Source: JAEUIE01 sp035430005
GTDB taxonomy: Bacteria; Planctomycetota; Planctomycetia; Gemmatales; HRBIN36
DNA length: 64,000 bases
Direction: 5' to 3'
Assembly (NCBI GenBank): GCA_035430005.1
Contig: DAOMFV010000010.1
Location: 3,991-67,990, forward strand
Below the pieces are notes generated by a model, which did no database searches, was not told the origin of the DNA, and saw only the letters and a list, made by a program, of their open reading frames with translations. Every line of letters starts with the position of its first letter. The first letter of the stretch is position 1. This document shows, piece after piece, positions 40,505 through 49,149 of this stretch. A program made the position numbers and the translations under genes.

Positions 40505-41719
40505 ATGCTCCGATCCTGCCGAACCTCCTCGTGGTTATTGTTGTTATTGTCTTTCTTCGTTATGCCTCCTTCAACCCAGGCGGCATGCATTTGTCCCTTC
40601 TGCGGAGCGATGCAGGGCCAAACGCTGGTGAAAGAAGTGCAGCAGGCCCGTTTCGTTCTTTATGGAGTTCCCAGCAATCCCCAGATCAAACGCGATGCCG
40701 ACGGACGGGAGTTCAGCACGACCGACTTCACCATTGAAGAAGTCGTCAAACCCGATCCCTTCCTCAAGAACAAAAAGACTCTAACCCTGCCACGCTACAT
40801 TCCGCCCTCAGCGGCCGGCGATGAGAAAATGCTCGTCTTCTGCGACCTCAGCAATGAGCAGCCTGATACTTATCTGATGATGACGATCAAAGACGTAGCT
40901 GTCGTTAAGTACCTCAAGGAAGCAATGAAGATTGACGAAAAGGATGTCAGCAAACGCCTTCGGTTTTATTTCAACTATCTTGACCACTTCGATAATGAAG
41001 TGGCCTCCGATGCCTATAAGGAATTTGCGAAAGCTGACTACGCTGATGTCGTAAAGCTTGTCAAGGATTACGGCGATGCTGACATGCGCAAGCGACTTCA
41101 AACCTGGCTCAAAGACCCCAACACCGCCATCTACCGTTACGGGTTGTTCGGCTTGATGCTCGGCCTCTGCGGTAAAAGCGAAGACGGTGAGGTATTCCTC
41201 TCTCTTCTCAACGATCCTGACAAGAGCCTGATCTCCGGAATCGATGGCATCCTGGCCGGCTACATTCTGGTTGATCAGACTAACGGCTGGAAATACACCA
41301 AGTCATTGATTATGGGCAACACCAGCGACTTCGCCAAACGCCATGCCGGGCTGCGAACCATTCGCTTCCTCTGGGATACCCACATGGGACATATCCCTCC
41401 TGACGAATTACTCGGCGCGATGGAACAGTTCATCAGCCAGGGCGACATCGCTGACATGGCTATCGATGATCTGCGGAAGTGGAAGCAGTGGAAGTTCACT
41501 GACAAGATACTTGAGCAAAGCAAGCGGGACACACATATCGGCGCTCTTGTGCAACGGGCCGTCCTGCGTTATATGCTCTCCGTGCCGCACGATAAGTATC
41601 CCGGGGCCAAGGCTTATGTGGAAGCAGTAAGAAAAGTCAATCCTGACAAGATCAAGGATGCTCAGGAAATACTTGACCTCGAAAAAGCGAACGAAGCGGA
41701 TATCAGCAAGGCGAAGTAG
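40505..41719 (+). CDS. secreted CxxC protein of unknown function, paralog 1
   Basis: 404 residues with a signal peptide (LLLLLSFFVMPPSTQA) and then CICPFCGAMQG. Residues about 35-110 form a beta-rich domain (VLYGVPSNP, FTIEEVVKPDPFL, KTLTLPRYIPP). The rest is helical with HEAT-like pairs (VASDAYKEFAKADYADVVKL, IAGYILV, LRTIRFLWDTHMGHIP, MAIDDLRKWKQW). The neighbouring gene at 41840 encodes a clear homologue with the same plan. CxxC near the mature N-terminus could bind metal or form a disulfide. The family is not one I can name, though the pattern is planctomycete-like. It follows the metal-transport genes by 66 bases. Confidence 0.8.
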   Translation: MLRSCRTSSWLLLLLSFFVMPPSTQAACICPFCGAMQGQTLVKEVQQARFVLYGVPSNPQIKRDADGREFSTTDFTIEEVVKPDPFLKNKKTLTLPRYIPPSAAGDEKMLVFCDLSNEQPDTYLMMTIKDVAVVKYLKEAMKIDEKDVSKRLRFYFNYLDHFDNEVASDAYKEFAKADYADVVKLVKDYGDADMRKRLQTWLKDPNTAIYRYGLFGLMLGLCGKSEDGEVFLSLLNDPDKSLISGIDGILAGYILVDQTNGWKYTKSLIMGNTSDFAKRHAGLRTIRFLWDTHMGHIPPDELLGAMEQFISQGDIADMAIDDLRKWKQWKFTDKILEQSKRDTHIGALVQRAVLRYMLSVPHDKYPGAKAYVEAVRKVNPDKIKDAQEILDLEKANEADISKAK

Positions 41720-41734
41720 TGATGCGGAACAAAC

Positions 41735-41820
41735 CTGCCGTCACTTCTCCCCTCTCCCTTGGAGGAGGGAGAGGGGTTGGGGGTGAGGGGGTGCGAAGCT
41801 AAGCTGCCGCGCCTGAACAC
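41735..41820. repeat. G-rich hairpin repeat, family A copy 3
   Basis: CTGCCGTCACTT flank, CCCCTCTCCCTTGGAGGAGGGAGAGGGG hairpin, then TTGGGGGTGAGGGGG and the right flank AAGCTGCCGCGCCTGAACAC. It starts 16 bases after the stop of paralog 1 and separates the two tandem paralogs. Confidence 0.75.
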
Positions 41821-41839
41821 TAAGTAACATGGAGGCGAA

Positions 41840-42997
41840 ATGAAGTATTGGTTCTTCTCAGTGATAATAGGCGCTTGCTGCTTGTGCTCCCCTGCCCTGG
41901 CCCGGGCATGCGACTTCTGCACTAACCAGGGGCCGCCCCTGACGAAGGAGATTAATGCCGCCAACCTGGTCGTCTTTGGAAAGATCACTGATGCTCGTCT
42001 TGGGCCGGATGGTATCAAGGGCAGCAGCGAATTCAGTGTTGAAACCGTTCTGCATGGTGAACGCAACTCCATCAAAGGTGGCAAGATTGTACTGCCTCGC
42101 TATGTGCCCCCTGTACCCGGGGTGAAGTACGTTATTTTCCTTGATGTTTCTCAAGGGCAATTTGATCCGTATCGCAGCATCGTTTGCTCCTCTGATCGTC
42201 TGGTTCAATATGTGCAGAAGATGCCGGCCCTTACTGGAGCCGGAACACCGGCTGAACGTCAAGCCCGCCTGAAGTTTGTCTTCGATTACTTTCAGGATGC
42301 CGAGCCTGAACTGGCCGCTGATGCCTACAAGGAATGGGCGATTGCCAGCAATCAAGACGTGGCTGCGCTAGCCAGTCAGCTCGATCCCGAAAAGCTGCGT
42401 CGCTGGCTCCTCGACCCGAAGACGCCCAATCATTGCTTGTCCCTCTACAGTTATCTGCTCGGTGCCTGCGGAAAGGCCGAGGACATCGCTCTGCTCAAGA
42501 ACCTGGCTCTCAAGCCCCCCGATGCTCGCTATGCCGGCGCTCTCGATGGCATCATGGCGGGTGTTCTGGCTGGTGTTCACAGGCAGGATGCGGCAGAGGT
42601 ATGGAACCTGGCCCGTACCATCCTTGTCGATAAGCAGCGTTCGTTCACTGAACGCTACGGCGTCCTGCGCTTTCTCCGCTTTCAGTACGAAGTGGACAAC
42701 GCCGTTAACCGTAAACAGATCATTGCCTGCGTCGATCAGATGATTGACCTTCCCGATATGATTGACCTGGCTATCGGGCAATTACGCACCTGGAAGTGCT
42801 GGGATCAACAGGAACGGATATTCAAACTGTTTGATAGCCCGGTCGCAGAGGCTCCCATCACCCGTAGTGCAGTGGTGAAATTTGCCCTCAAATGCCCCAG
42901 TGACGAAGCGAAACAATTCATCGCACGCGCCCGGCTCAAGGACGCTAAGCTGGTGCAGGATGTCGAGGAATCGCTCGAATTATTCGAGAAACCGTGA
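41840..42997 (+). CDS. secreted CxxC protein of unknown function, paralog 2
   Basis: 385 residues; GGAGG stands upstream of the ATG. A signal peptide (about 1-22, LCSPALARA) precedes CDFCTNQGPPLTKEINAANLVVFGK, which lines up with CICPFCGAMQGQTLVKEVQQARFVLYG of paralog 1. The rest matches along its length: ADAYKEWAIASNQDVAAL, LYSYLLGACGKAEDIALL, DGIMAGVLAG, GVLRFLRFQYE, DLAIGQLRTWKCW. The two genes are therefore an old tandem duplication. Function unknown. A family B repeat starts 11 bases after its stop. Confidence 0.8.
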   Translation: MKYWFFSVIIGACCLCSPALARACDFCTNQGPPLTKEINAANLVVFGKITDARLGPDGIKGSSEFSVETVLHGERNSIKGGKIVLPRYVPPVPGVKYVIFLDVSQGQFDPYRSIVCSSDRLVQYVQKMPALTGAGTPAERQARLKFVFDYFQDAEPELAADAYKEWAIASNQDVAALASQLDPEKLRRWLLDPKTPNHCLSLYSYLLGACGKAEDIALLKNLALKPPDARYAGALDGIMAGVLAGVHRQDAAEVWNLARTILVDKQRSFTERYGVLRFLRFQYEVDNAVNRKQIIACVDQMIDLPDMIDLAIGQLRTWKCWDQQERIFKLFDSPVAEAPITRSAVVKFALKCPSDEAKQFIARARLKDAKLVQDVEESLELFEKP

Positions 42998-43008
42998 TCG
43001 TATATTTC

Positions 43009-43094
43009 TCTCCCCCTTTCCAAGGGGGAGTTGGAGGGGGTAAATCCTCCGTAACATCAAACCCCACCCGACCTCCCCTTGCTAAGGGGAGGAG
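43009..43094. repeat. inverted-repeat element, family B copy 1
   Basis: An 86-bp element beginning TCTCCCCCTTTCCAAGGGGGAGTTGGAGGGGGTAAA-like and ending CCCCACCCGACCTCCCCTTGCTAAGGGGAGGAG-like. Each end is itself a small hairpin (CCCCCTTTCCAAGGGGG; CTCCCCTTGCTAAGGGGAG). The two ends are imperfect inverted copies of each other over about 35-40 bases. The same element occurs at 44177-44262. Confidence 0.7.
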
Positions 43095-43174
43095 CTATTG
43101 TCAATGTTGCTCATTTCGAGCAGTTTCATATCTTTGAGAGGGTAATCGTTTTTCCATTACCCGTGAGTAGCACG

Positions 43175-43342
43175 ATGTCGCACATTGAACGTAAGTCAGA
43201 ATTGAAGCGTAAACGCAAGCGCCGAGCCACCGTCGCCAAGCTGAAAACCAAGCTGGCGGCGACCAAGAATCCGACCGATAAGGAAGTCATCGTCGCCAAG
43301 ATCAAGCGGGTCAGCCCCCTGTGGAAGCCGATGGCGAAGTAA
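43175..43342 (+). CDS. small basic protein, DUF6800-like
   Basis: 55 residues (MSHIERKSELKRKRKRRATV...) with 19 lysines and arginines, a central KLKTKLAATKN helix and a KIKRVSPLWKP end. Small planctomycete proteins of this form are grouped as DUF6800, as far as I recall; a profile search would confirm it. ATG 43175 is the natural start; the frame open to 43079 runs through the repeat element. The basic, helical make-up suggests binding to nucleic acid or ribosomes. Its stop lies 3 bases from the convergent UVR-motif gene. Confidence 0.75.
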   Translation: MSHIERKSELKRKRKRRATVAKLKTKLAATKNPTDKEVIVAKIKRVSPLWKPMAK

Positions 43343-43345
43343 TCG

Positions 43346-44095
43346 CTACGATTTCATCTCGCTGCGTTTCTTCATCTCATCTCGAAGCCTGGCTGCCGCC
43401 TCGTAGTCTTCCTTTTCGATGGCTTTGGCCAGTTGCTCCTTCAGCGTCAGCTTGACGTTGTGCTCCTTGCGGAGCTGCTTCAACTTCTTCTTCAATTCAC
43501 GGACGAGCGGGTCTTTGTCATACCGCTCGTCCTGTTCGTATTCAATGAACACTTCCTTGATGCGTTGCAGTCCATCTCGAATGGCGTCGATAGCCGTTTC
43601 AGGCGTTTCCTTCAGTAGCGAGGATTCCACCTGGGCGGCGGTGCGATGGAACAGCACGAATGGACGATACTGCTCGTGAGCGGTGACATAATCCTGGTGC
43701 GGCGCGTTGGCTTTGACAAAGTCCATGAAAGCCAGGGTATGATCAGCGTCACGGATGGCGCGATCAAACTGATTCATCGTCAGGAACGCCACCCGGCGAT
43801 GATAGAACTGCACAAACTCCCGGTCCGCCTCGATGCACTGATCTTCGGTCATGGTGAACGGCTCGTCTGATTCCAGCCCCTGGCGACGCATCAAATCACG
43901 CAGGAAATCCAGGTAAGTCAGGAACCCGCTGGGACGTGTGCCATCGGGCCTGCCCTTGATCTCCATCTGCAACACGCCCAGATCGATGCGCAGTTGAATC
44001 ACCTGGCGACTATCGCCGGCGGTGACCATGCGAGCCTGTATCATGCCAGGCTTGAACTCCCAGCCTGCCAGCGCGCGATCAATATCCTGACCCAT
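43346..44095 (-). CDS. UvrB/UvrC (UVR) motif-containing protein
   Basis: 249 residues from ATG 44095, which has AGAGGT upstream. The C-terminal 30 residues are a UVR motif (LKEQLAKAIEKEDYEAAARLRDEMKK), as found in UvrB, UvrC, McsA and ClpC-type proteins, where it mediates protein contacts. The preceding region is helical and charged. The N-terminal 120 residues (LAGWEFKPGMIQARMV, LQLRIDLGVLQMEIKGRPDG) are typical of a planctomycete family with this architecture. The function is unknown; there are no zinc cysteines, so it is not McsA. It is monocistronic. Confidence 0.85.
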   Translation of the reverse strand: MGQDIDRALAGWEFKPGMIQARMVTAGDSRQVIQLRIDLGVLQMEIKGRPDGTRPSGFLTYLDFLRDLMRRQGLESDEPFTMTEDQCIEADREFVQFYHRRVAFLTMNQFDRAIRDADHTLAFMDFVKANAPHQDYVTAHEQYRPFVLFHRTAAQVESSLLKETPETAIDAIRDGLQRIKEVFIEYEQDERYDKDPLVRELKKKLKQLRKEHNVKLTLKEQLAKAIEKEDYEAAARLRDEMKKRSEMKS

Positions 44096-44176
44096 AGCGA
44101 GACCTCTTATCACTTTTCTATTATACAACCGTCTACAGTACGATTGAGTATCGGAACATCATTCTTTTCGATAGTC

Positions 44177-44262
44177 TCTCCCCCCTTTCTAAGGGGGAGT
44201 TGGAGGGGGTAAACTCTCCGTGATTTAACCCCACCCAACCTTCCCTTGGCAAGGGGAGGAGA
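44177..44262. repeat. inverted-repeat element, family B copy 2
   Basis: Second copy of the element at 43009-43094, with the same order: CCCCCCTTTCTAAGGGGG hairpin, AGTTGGAGGGGGTAAA, CTCTCCGTGATTTAA, CCCCACCCAACC, then TTCCCTTGGCAAGGGGAGGAG. It lies in the divergent gap between the UVR-motif gene and the giant heme-binding protein gene, 85 bases before the start of the latter. The rest of that 252-base gap shows no clear promoter. Confidence 0.7.
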
Positions 44263-44347
44263 ATACTGACCCTTTGCCATTGAACGCTCTAAACTGTAAA
44301 TAGTATTCAACCCTCCTTCTGATCCCTCCAGGCAAGGTTCCCCAAAG

Positions 44348-47300
44348 ATGAGAGTTCTTCCCCTGCCGGCGTTGTTGACGCTGCTGGCTTTCAGCACGGT
44401 GATATTGATCTCCAGTAGTCAAACGGCTGTGGCTGATGATAAGTCTGAATTGTCGTGGATCTGGACGCCGGAAGCGAAAGAGACCATGCATCTTCCCGCG
44501 GGGACACGCTGGTTTCGTAAGACCTTTGAGATTGATCGCCCGATTGCCAACCCGGTCGATGAAGCTCTGCTCGAATTGACTGCCGATGATGGCTTTACTG
44601 TCTGGTTCAATGGCCACGAAGTAGGCTTGGGCGATACCTGGCGACAGATATACCGATTTGATGTCAAGAAATGGGCTAAACACGGAACCAACGTGATCGC
44701 CGTGGCTGCTACTAACACTACCCCCTCTGCTGCCGGCCTGCTGGCTCGAATTGCTGTCACTCCCAACGGCAAATCGAAGATGGCCTTCAACAGCGATGCC
44801 AGTTGGAAGTCGACATCGACAGAACCTGCGGCGAATTGGACTCAAGTTGATTTCAATGACAGTGCCTGGAACCCTGTTCATGTCATCGGAAGTTATGGAA
44901 CTAACCCCTGGGGCAAGATCAACTGGGACAGTGCCCCCACTTCGAGCCGGTTCACAGTGCCTGAAGGTTTCGTCGTCGAAACAGTCGTTCCACCTACTCC
45001 CAATATGGCTAAGGTCGATAACAAGCTGCCCTTCTCGATCATCAACATGACCTTCGACAACAGAGGGAGGCTGCTGGTCTCTCAAGAGCGAGGCCCGGTG
45101 CTGCTCTGCACCGATCCCAACAGCGACGGCGTGATGCAGAACATCAGGCCTTATTGCAAACAGGTCAAGAATGCCCAGGGGTTGTGCTGGGTTCGAGATG
45201 CACTGCTCGTCGTAGGCGATGGCCCCAAGGGCACAGGCCTTTACCGAGCCAAAGATACCAAGGGTGCTGATGAAACCGATGAAGTCGAACTGCTTCACAA
45301 GTTCAAAGGCAGCATGGGCGAACATGGCCCCCATGCCATCATTCATGGCCCCGATGACTGGCTCTATGTCGTCATCGGCAACCATGCCTGGGCCCAGCCC
45401 GAAAAGCTGGCTGAGAACTCGCCCCTGAAGCGTTGGCCCAAGGGCGATTTCGGCCCCGATCAGGGCAAGCCGAACACCACCGAGGATGTGCTGTTGCCGC
45501 GCCTGAACGATGGTCGTGGCCATGCTGCCAATATCCTCGCGCCGGGAGGCACGATCTGGCGTATGGATCATGAAGGGAAGAACATCAGCCAGGTCGCTGC
45601 CGGCTTCCGTAACCATTTCGATGCGGCTTTCCGTTCGGATGGTGAACTCTTCACCTTCGACAGCGATATGGAATGGGACGAAGGGCTGCCCTGGTATCGA
45701 GCGGTGCGTGTCTGCCATGTGCCGCCGGGCGCCGATTATGTTTGGCGCACCGGAGCTGCGAATACGCCGAATTACTACATCGACAGCCTTCAGCCGATCC
45801 TCGAGACTGGTCGTGGTTCACCCACCGGCCTGACTTTCTATGAACACCATCAGTTCCCGAAGAAGTATCAGGGCGCCTTCTTCATGGCGGACTGGTCGAT
45901 TGGCGTCATCTGGGCGGTACATCTCAAACAGAACGGCGCCAGCTTCAAAGGCGAATCTGAGAAGTTCTGTGTCGGCGCTCCGCTGAACGTGACTGATTTG
46001 GAAGTTGGCCCCGATGGCTGTCTCTATTTCGCACTCGGTGGCCGAGGTTCTGCGGGAGGTATCTACAAGATCAAGTACACCGGGCAGCCGGAACAGGATA
46101 AGAGCTACCAGACACATAATCAGCCACTGGCTGCGTGGAGCACATCACGAAGTACCTTCAACAATCCTCAATCGAAGCCCCCTGCCCTTGAGACCTGTCT
46201 GGGGGCGCTCAAGAGCGGCGACGCCATGAAGGCCCGCCATGCCTGCGAAGACATCATCCGCTACGGCTACGAAGTCTCGCCCGATCAACTCTGGCCCTTG
46301 CTTAATAGTGCTGATCAATTCCTTAGAACAGCAGCAAGGCTGGTGTTGCAGCGAATCGAACCTGCCAAGTGGATCGACAAGCTCAGTGCCTCCAGCGATT
46401 TGCAGGCAATGGAAGCGATCATCGCCCTGTGCAAAACCAACCAGATGGATCAGCACAAGAACCTTGTTCTTGATCGCCTGGCTCGCCTGAAAGACACCTC
46501 GAATCCTGAGGAGCAACTTCAACAACTGCGCACCTGGCAGATGGCGATCATCCACAGCGAGTTGGATGGCAAGCAACCTGTTGTTCAGAAAGCGATCCAG
46601 AAGTGGTTCGAGATGTTTCCCACGGGCGATGATCGGGTCAATCGAGAGCTCGCTATTCTTCTGGTTAATGCTCATAAGCAGGAATGGACGAACCTGCCTG
46701 TTCCCAACAAGCTGGTTGACGAGATGACCAAATCGTTGACCGACCGCAAACAGCAGATCTACTACTTTTACATTCTCCGTCTGTTGCATCGTGATTGGTC
46801 GGAGGCTCTCAAGCAGTCTGTCCTGACATGGTTCGAGCAGACCAAAAGCTGGACGGGTGGCCACAGCTTCACGCCGTTCATGGAAAATATCTTCTTCGAT
46901 TGGTCTGTATCCCTGGATCAAGCTGATCGAGCGAAGATTCTGAGCAAGGTCGATCAATGGCCCTTTGTTGTCTCTGTCCTGCTGCGAAGCAAGGAAACTC
47001 ACTTATCAACTCAGCAACTGGTGGGTCTGATCGAAAACTTGTCCCCCACCAAAGACGATGCCACTCGCAATCTTCGTGATGTCCTGGTGGAGCAACTGGG
47101 GAAGAGCAATGAACAGGTTGAGGCGCAGAAATCGCTCCGACTGCTGACAGATCGGCATCCGGAACTGCTCGATGCCGCCCTGCGTTCTTTGACGAAGTCT
47201 GTGTCATCTGAAAACGTGCCCTACTACCTCTCAGGACTGCGGTCGGCTTCTCCTCTGGTTCTTCGAGATAGCATCGTCGCTTTGCTGAAAGCGAAGTATC

Positions 47301-48001
47301 AGCCAAAGGCTGAAGATGCTGAGACATATCGGTGCGTCTTGCTGGGCGTCAGTCGCCTGGCTGATCGTGACCGTATGGAGGCGATCAAGCTGTTGCAACA
47401 CTGGAAGAAACAGCAGTTCTCACCCGATGGCAAAGACCTACAGGCGGAGCTCAAAGGCTGGTCGCGCTGGTATGGCCAACAGTTCCCCAAGGCGACACCA
47501 TTGCTCAATGTCAGTGCCATCACTGCCAGTTCAAAGTGGAAGATGGACGAGCTTAGGAATTTTCTCGAAAAGGATGAAAAAGGACTTCATGGGGATGTGG
47601 CTCGTGGCAAGCTGGTATTCACCAAGGCCAACTGTATCAAGTGCCACAAGTTCGGCAGCGAAGGTGACGGCCTGGGGCCAGACCTGACGACCCTGAAGAG
47701 CCGATTCCAACGTGCTGATATCCTCGAATCGATCCTTGATCCCTCAAAGGTCATCAGCGATCAGTATCGTGGTACAGTGATCGTAACCGAAAATGGCCAG
47801 ACCATCACCGGCCTGGCTGCTCCCCAAGGCGATTCAGTTACCGTTCTTCAACTGGACGGCACAAAGATCACCTTGAAAAAGAGCGAGATCGAGTCGCAGG
47901 TCGCTTCCACAGTTTCCCCGATGCCCGAGAAGCTGATCGACGAGCTCACTCTTCAAGAAATTGCCGATCTGTTCGCCTATTTGCTGTCAACTCCTAAATA
48001 A
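44348..48001 (+). CDS. PVC-type heme-binding CxxCH protein, large form
   Basis: 1217 residues with a signal peptide (about 1-29). Residues about 35-140 are a jelly-roll like the N-terminal domain of glycoside hydrolases (FRKTFEIDRPI, LELTADDGFTVWFNGHEVG). Residues about 200-585 form the PVC-type propeller/dehydrogenase domain (FVVETVVPP, GPHAIIHGPDDWLYVVIGNHAW, EHHQFPKKYQGAFFMADW). Residues about 610-1050 are HEAT-like helices. The C-terminal cytochrome domain (TIGR02603) has CIKCH at 1096-1100, then GPDLTTLKSRFQRADILESILDPSKVI. It is periplasmic; the proposed role for the family is sugar or polysaccharide oxidation. It is followed by a family A repeat and the threonine genes. Confidence 0.95.
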   Translation: MRVLPLPALLTLLAFSTVILISSSQTAVADDKSELSWIWTPEAKETMHLPAGTRWFRKTFEIDRPIANPVDEALLELTADDGFTVWFNGHEVGLGDTWRQIYRFDVKKWAKHGTNVIAVAATNTTPSAAGLLARIAVTPNGKSKMAFNSDASWKSTSTEPAANWTQVDFNDSAWNPVHVIGSYGTNPWGKINWDSAPTSSRFTVPEGFVVETVVPPTPNMAKVDNKLPFSIINMTFDNRGRLLVSQERGPVLLCTDPNSDGVMQNIRPYCKQVKNAQGLCWVRDALLVVGDGPKGTGLYRAKDTKGADETDEVELLHKFKGSMGEHGPHAIIHGPDDWLYVVIGNHAWAQPEKLAENSPLKRWPKGDFGPDQGKPNTTEDVLLPRLNDGRGHAANILAPGGTIWRMDHEGKNISQVAAGFRNHFDAAFRSDGELFTFDSDMEWDEGLPWYRAVRVCHVPPGADYVWRTGAANTPNYYIDSLQPILETGRGSPTGLTFYEHHQFPKKYQGAFFMADWSIGVIWAVHLKQNGASFKGESEKFCVGAPLNVTDLEVGPDGCLYFALGGRGSAGGIYKIKYTGQPEQDKSYQTHNQPLAAWSTSRSTFNNPQSKPPALETCLGALKSGDAMKARHACEDIIRYGYEVSPDQLWPLLNSADQFLRTAARLVLQRIEPAKWIDKLSASSDLQAMEAIIALCKTNQMDQHKNLVLDRLARLKDTSNPEEQLQQLRTWQMAIIHSELDGKQPVVQKAIQKWFEMFPTGDDRVNRELAILLVNAHKQEWTNLPVPNKLVDEMTKSLTDRKQQIYYFYILRLLHRDWSEALKQSVLTWFEQTKSWTGGHSFTPFMENIFFDWSVSLDQADRAKILSKVDQWPFVVSVLLRSKETHLSTQQLVGLIENLSPTKDDATRNLRDVLVEQLGKSNEQVEAQKSLRLLTDRHPELLDAALRSLTKSVSSENVPYYLSGLRSASPLVLRDSIVALLKAKYQPKAEDAETYRCVLLGVSRLADRDRMEAIKLLQHWKKQQFSPDGKDLQAELKGWSRWYGQQFPKATPLLNVSAITASSKWKMDELRNFLEKDEKGLHGDVARGKLVFTKANCIKCHKFGSEGDGLGPDLTTLKSRFQRADILESILDPSKVISDQYRGTVIVTENGQTITGLAAPQGDSVTVLQLDGTKITLKKSEIESQVASTVSPMPEKLIDELTLQEIADLFAYLLSTPK

Positions 48002-48026
48002 TAGTCAGTGACTCGACTGAGCAAAT

Positions 48027-48110
48027 CTGCCATCACGTCTCCCCTCTCCCTGGAGGGAGAGGGGTTGGGGGTGAGGGGGAGCCGAGAAGAAGCTGCCGTC
48101 ACTGAAACAC
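48027..48110. repeat. G-rich hairpin repeat, family A copy 4
   Basis: The cleanest copy. CCCCTCTCCC (48041-48050) and GGGAGAGGGG (48055-48064) form a perfect 10-bp stem with a TGGA loop. GGGAGAGGGGTTGGGGGTGAGGGGG (48055-48079, given in parts) holds four G-tracts with short loops, so a G-quadruplex could compete with the hairpin. Flanks are CTGCCATCAC and GCTGCCGTCACTGAAACAC, a short direct repeat. It begins 26 bases after the stop of the heme protein gene. Confidence 0.78.
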
Positions 48111-48128
48111 CAATATGGATCAGCTGCT

Positions 48129-49136
48129 ATGCGAACTGTTCTGATTACGGGGGCCAACGGGGAGATTGGGCATGGGCTGATCAATCGACTGGCTGAATCT
48201 CCTGGCAATCGCATCGTAGCCCTTGACCTCAACACCGCCGACGAATCGCTACGTAAGAAATGCTACCGAAGCATCGTGGGTGACATCACCGACGGCTCTG
48301 TTGTGGAAAGCCTTGGCGCCAATTACGATTTCGACATCATCATCCACCTGGCTGCCTTGCTCTCCACCAAGTCCGAGCGCATGCCCAAGCTGGCCCATGT
48401 CGTCAATGTCGATGGCACGCTCAACCTGCTCGAACTGGCCGTTAGTGAAGCCCGCCAACAGGGAAGGCCCACTCGGTTCATCTATCCGAGCAGCATCGCG
48501 GTGTATGGCTTCCCCACGGTCGATGCCAAGACCAAGACGGGGAAAGTCAAAGAAGGTGACTGGTGTGAACCCCGAACGATGTATGGCATCAACAAGCTCT
48601 ACTGTGAAAAGCTCGGCAACTATTATCAGAAATACTACCGGCAGCTCGACGCTCAGGAATCGAGAGGCCTGGTCGATTTTCGCGGCCTGCGCTTCCCGGG
48701 GCTGATCAGCGCCCTCACTCTGCCCACCGGCGGCACCAGTGACTTCGCACCGGAGATGATCCATGCTGGTGCGGGCAACAAGCCCTACGCCTGTTTCGTT
48801 CGGCCCGATACCCGCATCCCCTTTATGGCCATGCCTGATGGTGTCGATGCCATCCTGCAGTTGGCCGAAGCCGAGACGAAGCAGTTGACTCAACCGGTCT
48901 ACAATCTGGGCGCGTTCAACCCTTCTGCCGATGAGTTTCGCGGCAGAGTGGTTGCCGCGTTTCCCAAGGCTGAAATCACCTTCAACCCTGACATACGTCG
49001 GCAATCCATCGTCGATTCCTGGCCGGCCGATGTCGATGACACCGCCGCCCGGAAGGACTGGAAGTTTCAGCCGAAGTACGATTTCGAGCGGGCCTTCAGC
49101 GAGTATCTGTTGCCCAACATCTTGAAGAACCACTAA
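48129..49136 (+). CDS. SDR-type L-threonine 3-dehydrogenase (probable)
   Basis: 335 residues of the extended SDR (NAD-epimerase) family. The NAD site is GANGEIG at 8-14; the catalytic residues are Ser121/122 (YPSSIAVYG) and YGINK (Tyr152, Lys156). IIHLAALLSTKSERMP and VVNVDGTLNLLELA match SDR-type threonine dehydrogenases, which oxidise L-threonine to 2-amino-3-ketobutyrate. The kbl gene follows after 13 bases and encodes the next step, which is the main reason for choosing this function over a nucleotide-sugar epimerase. The protein has no signal peptide. Confidence 0.85.
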   Translation: MRTVLITGANGEIGHGLINRLAESPGNRIVALDLNTADESLRKKCYRSIVGDITDGSVVESLGANYDFDIIIHLAALLSTKSERMPKLAHVVNVDGTLNLLELAVSEARQQGRPTRFIYPSSIAVYGFPTVDAKTKTGKVKEGDWCEPRTMYGINKLYCEKLGNYYQKYYRQLDAQESRGLVDFRGLRFPGLISALTLPTGGTSDFAPEMIHAGAGNKPYACFVRPDTRIPFMAMPDGVDAILQLAEAETKQLTQPVYNLGAFNPSADEFRGRVVAAFPKAEITFNPDIRRQSIVDSWPADVDDTAARKDWKFQPKYDFERAFSEYLLPNILKNH

Positions 49137-49149
49137 GAGAAGCACGATC

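Noticed and set aside
44225..45718. 497-codon open frame on the minus strand
   Set aside because: It is antisense to the giant heme-binding protein gene, which has clear domains over the same bases; the frame has no recognisable motif and also runs through a repeat.
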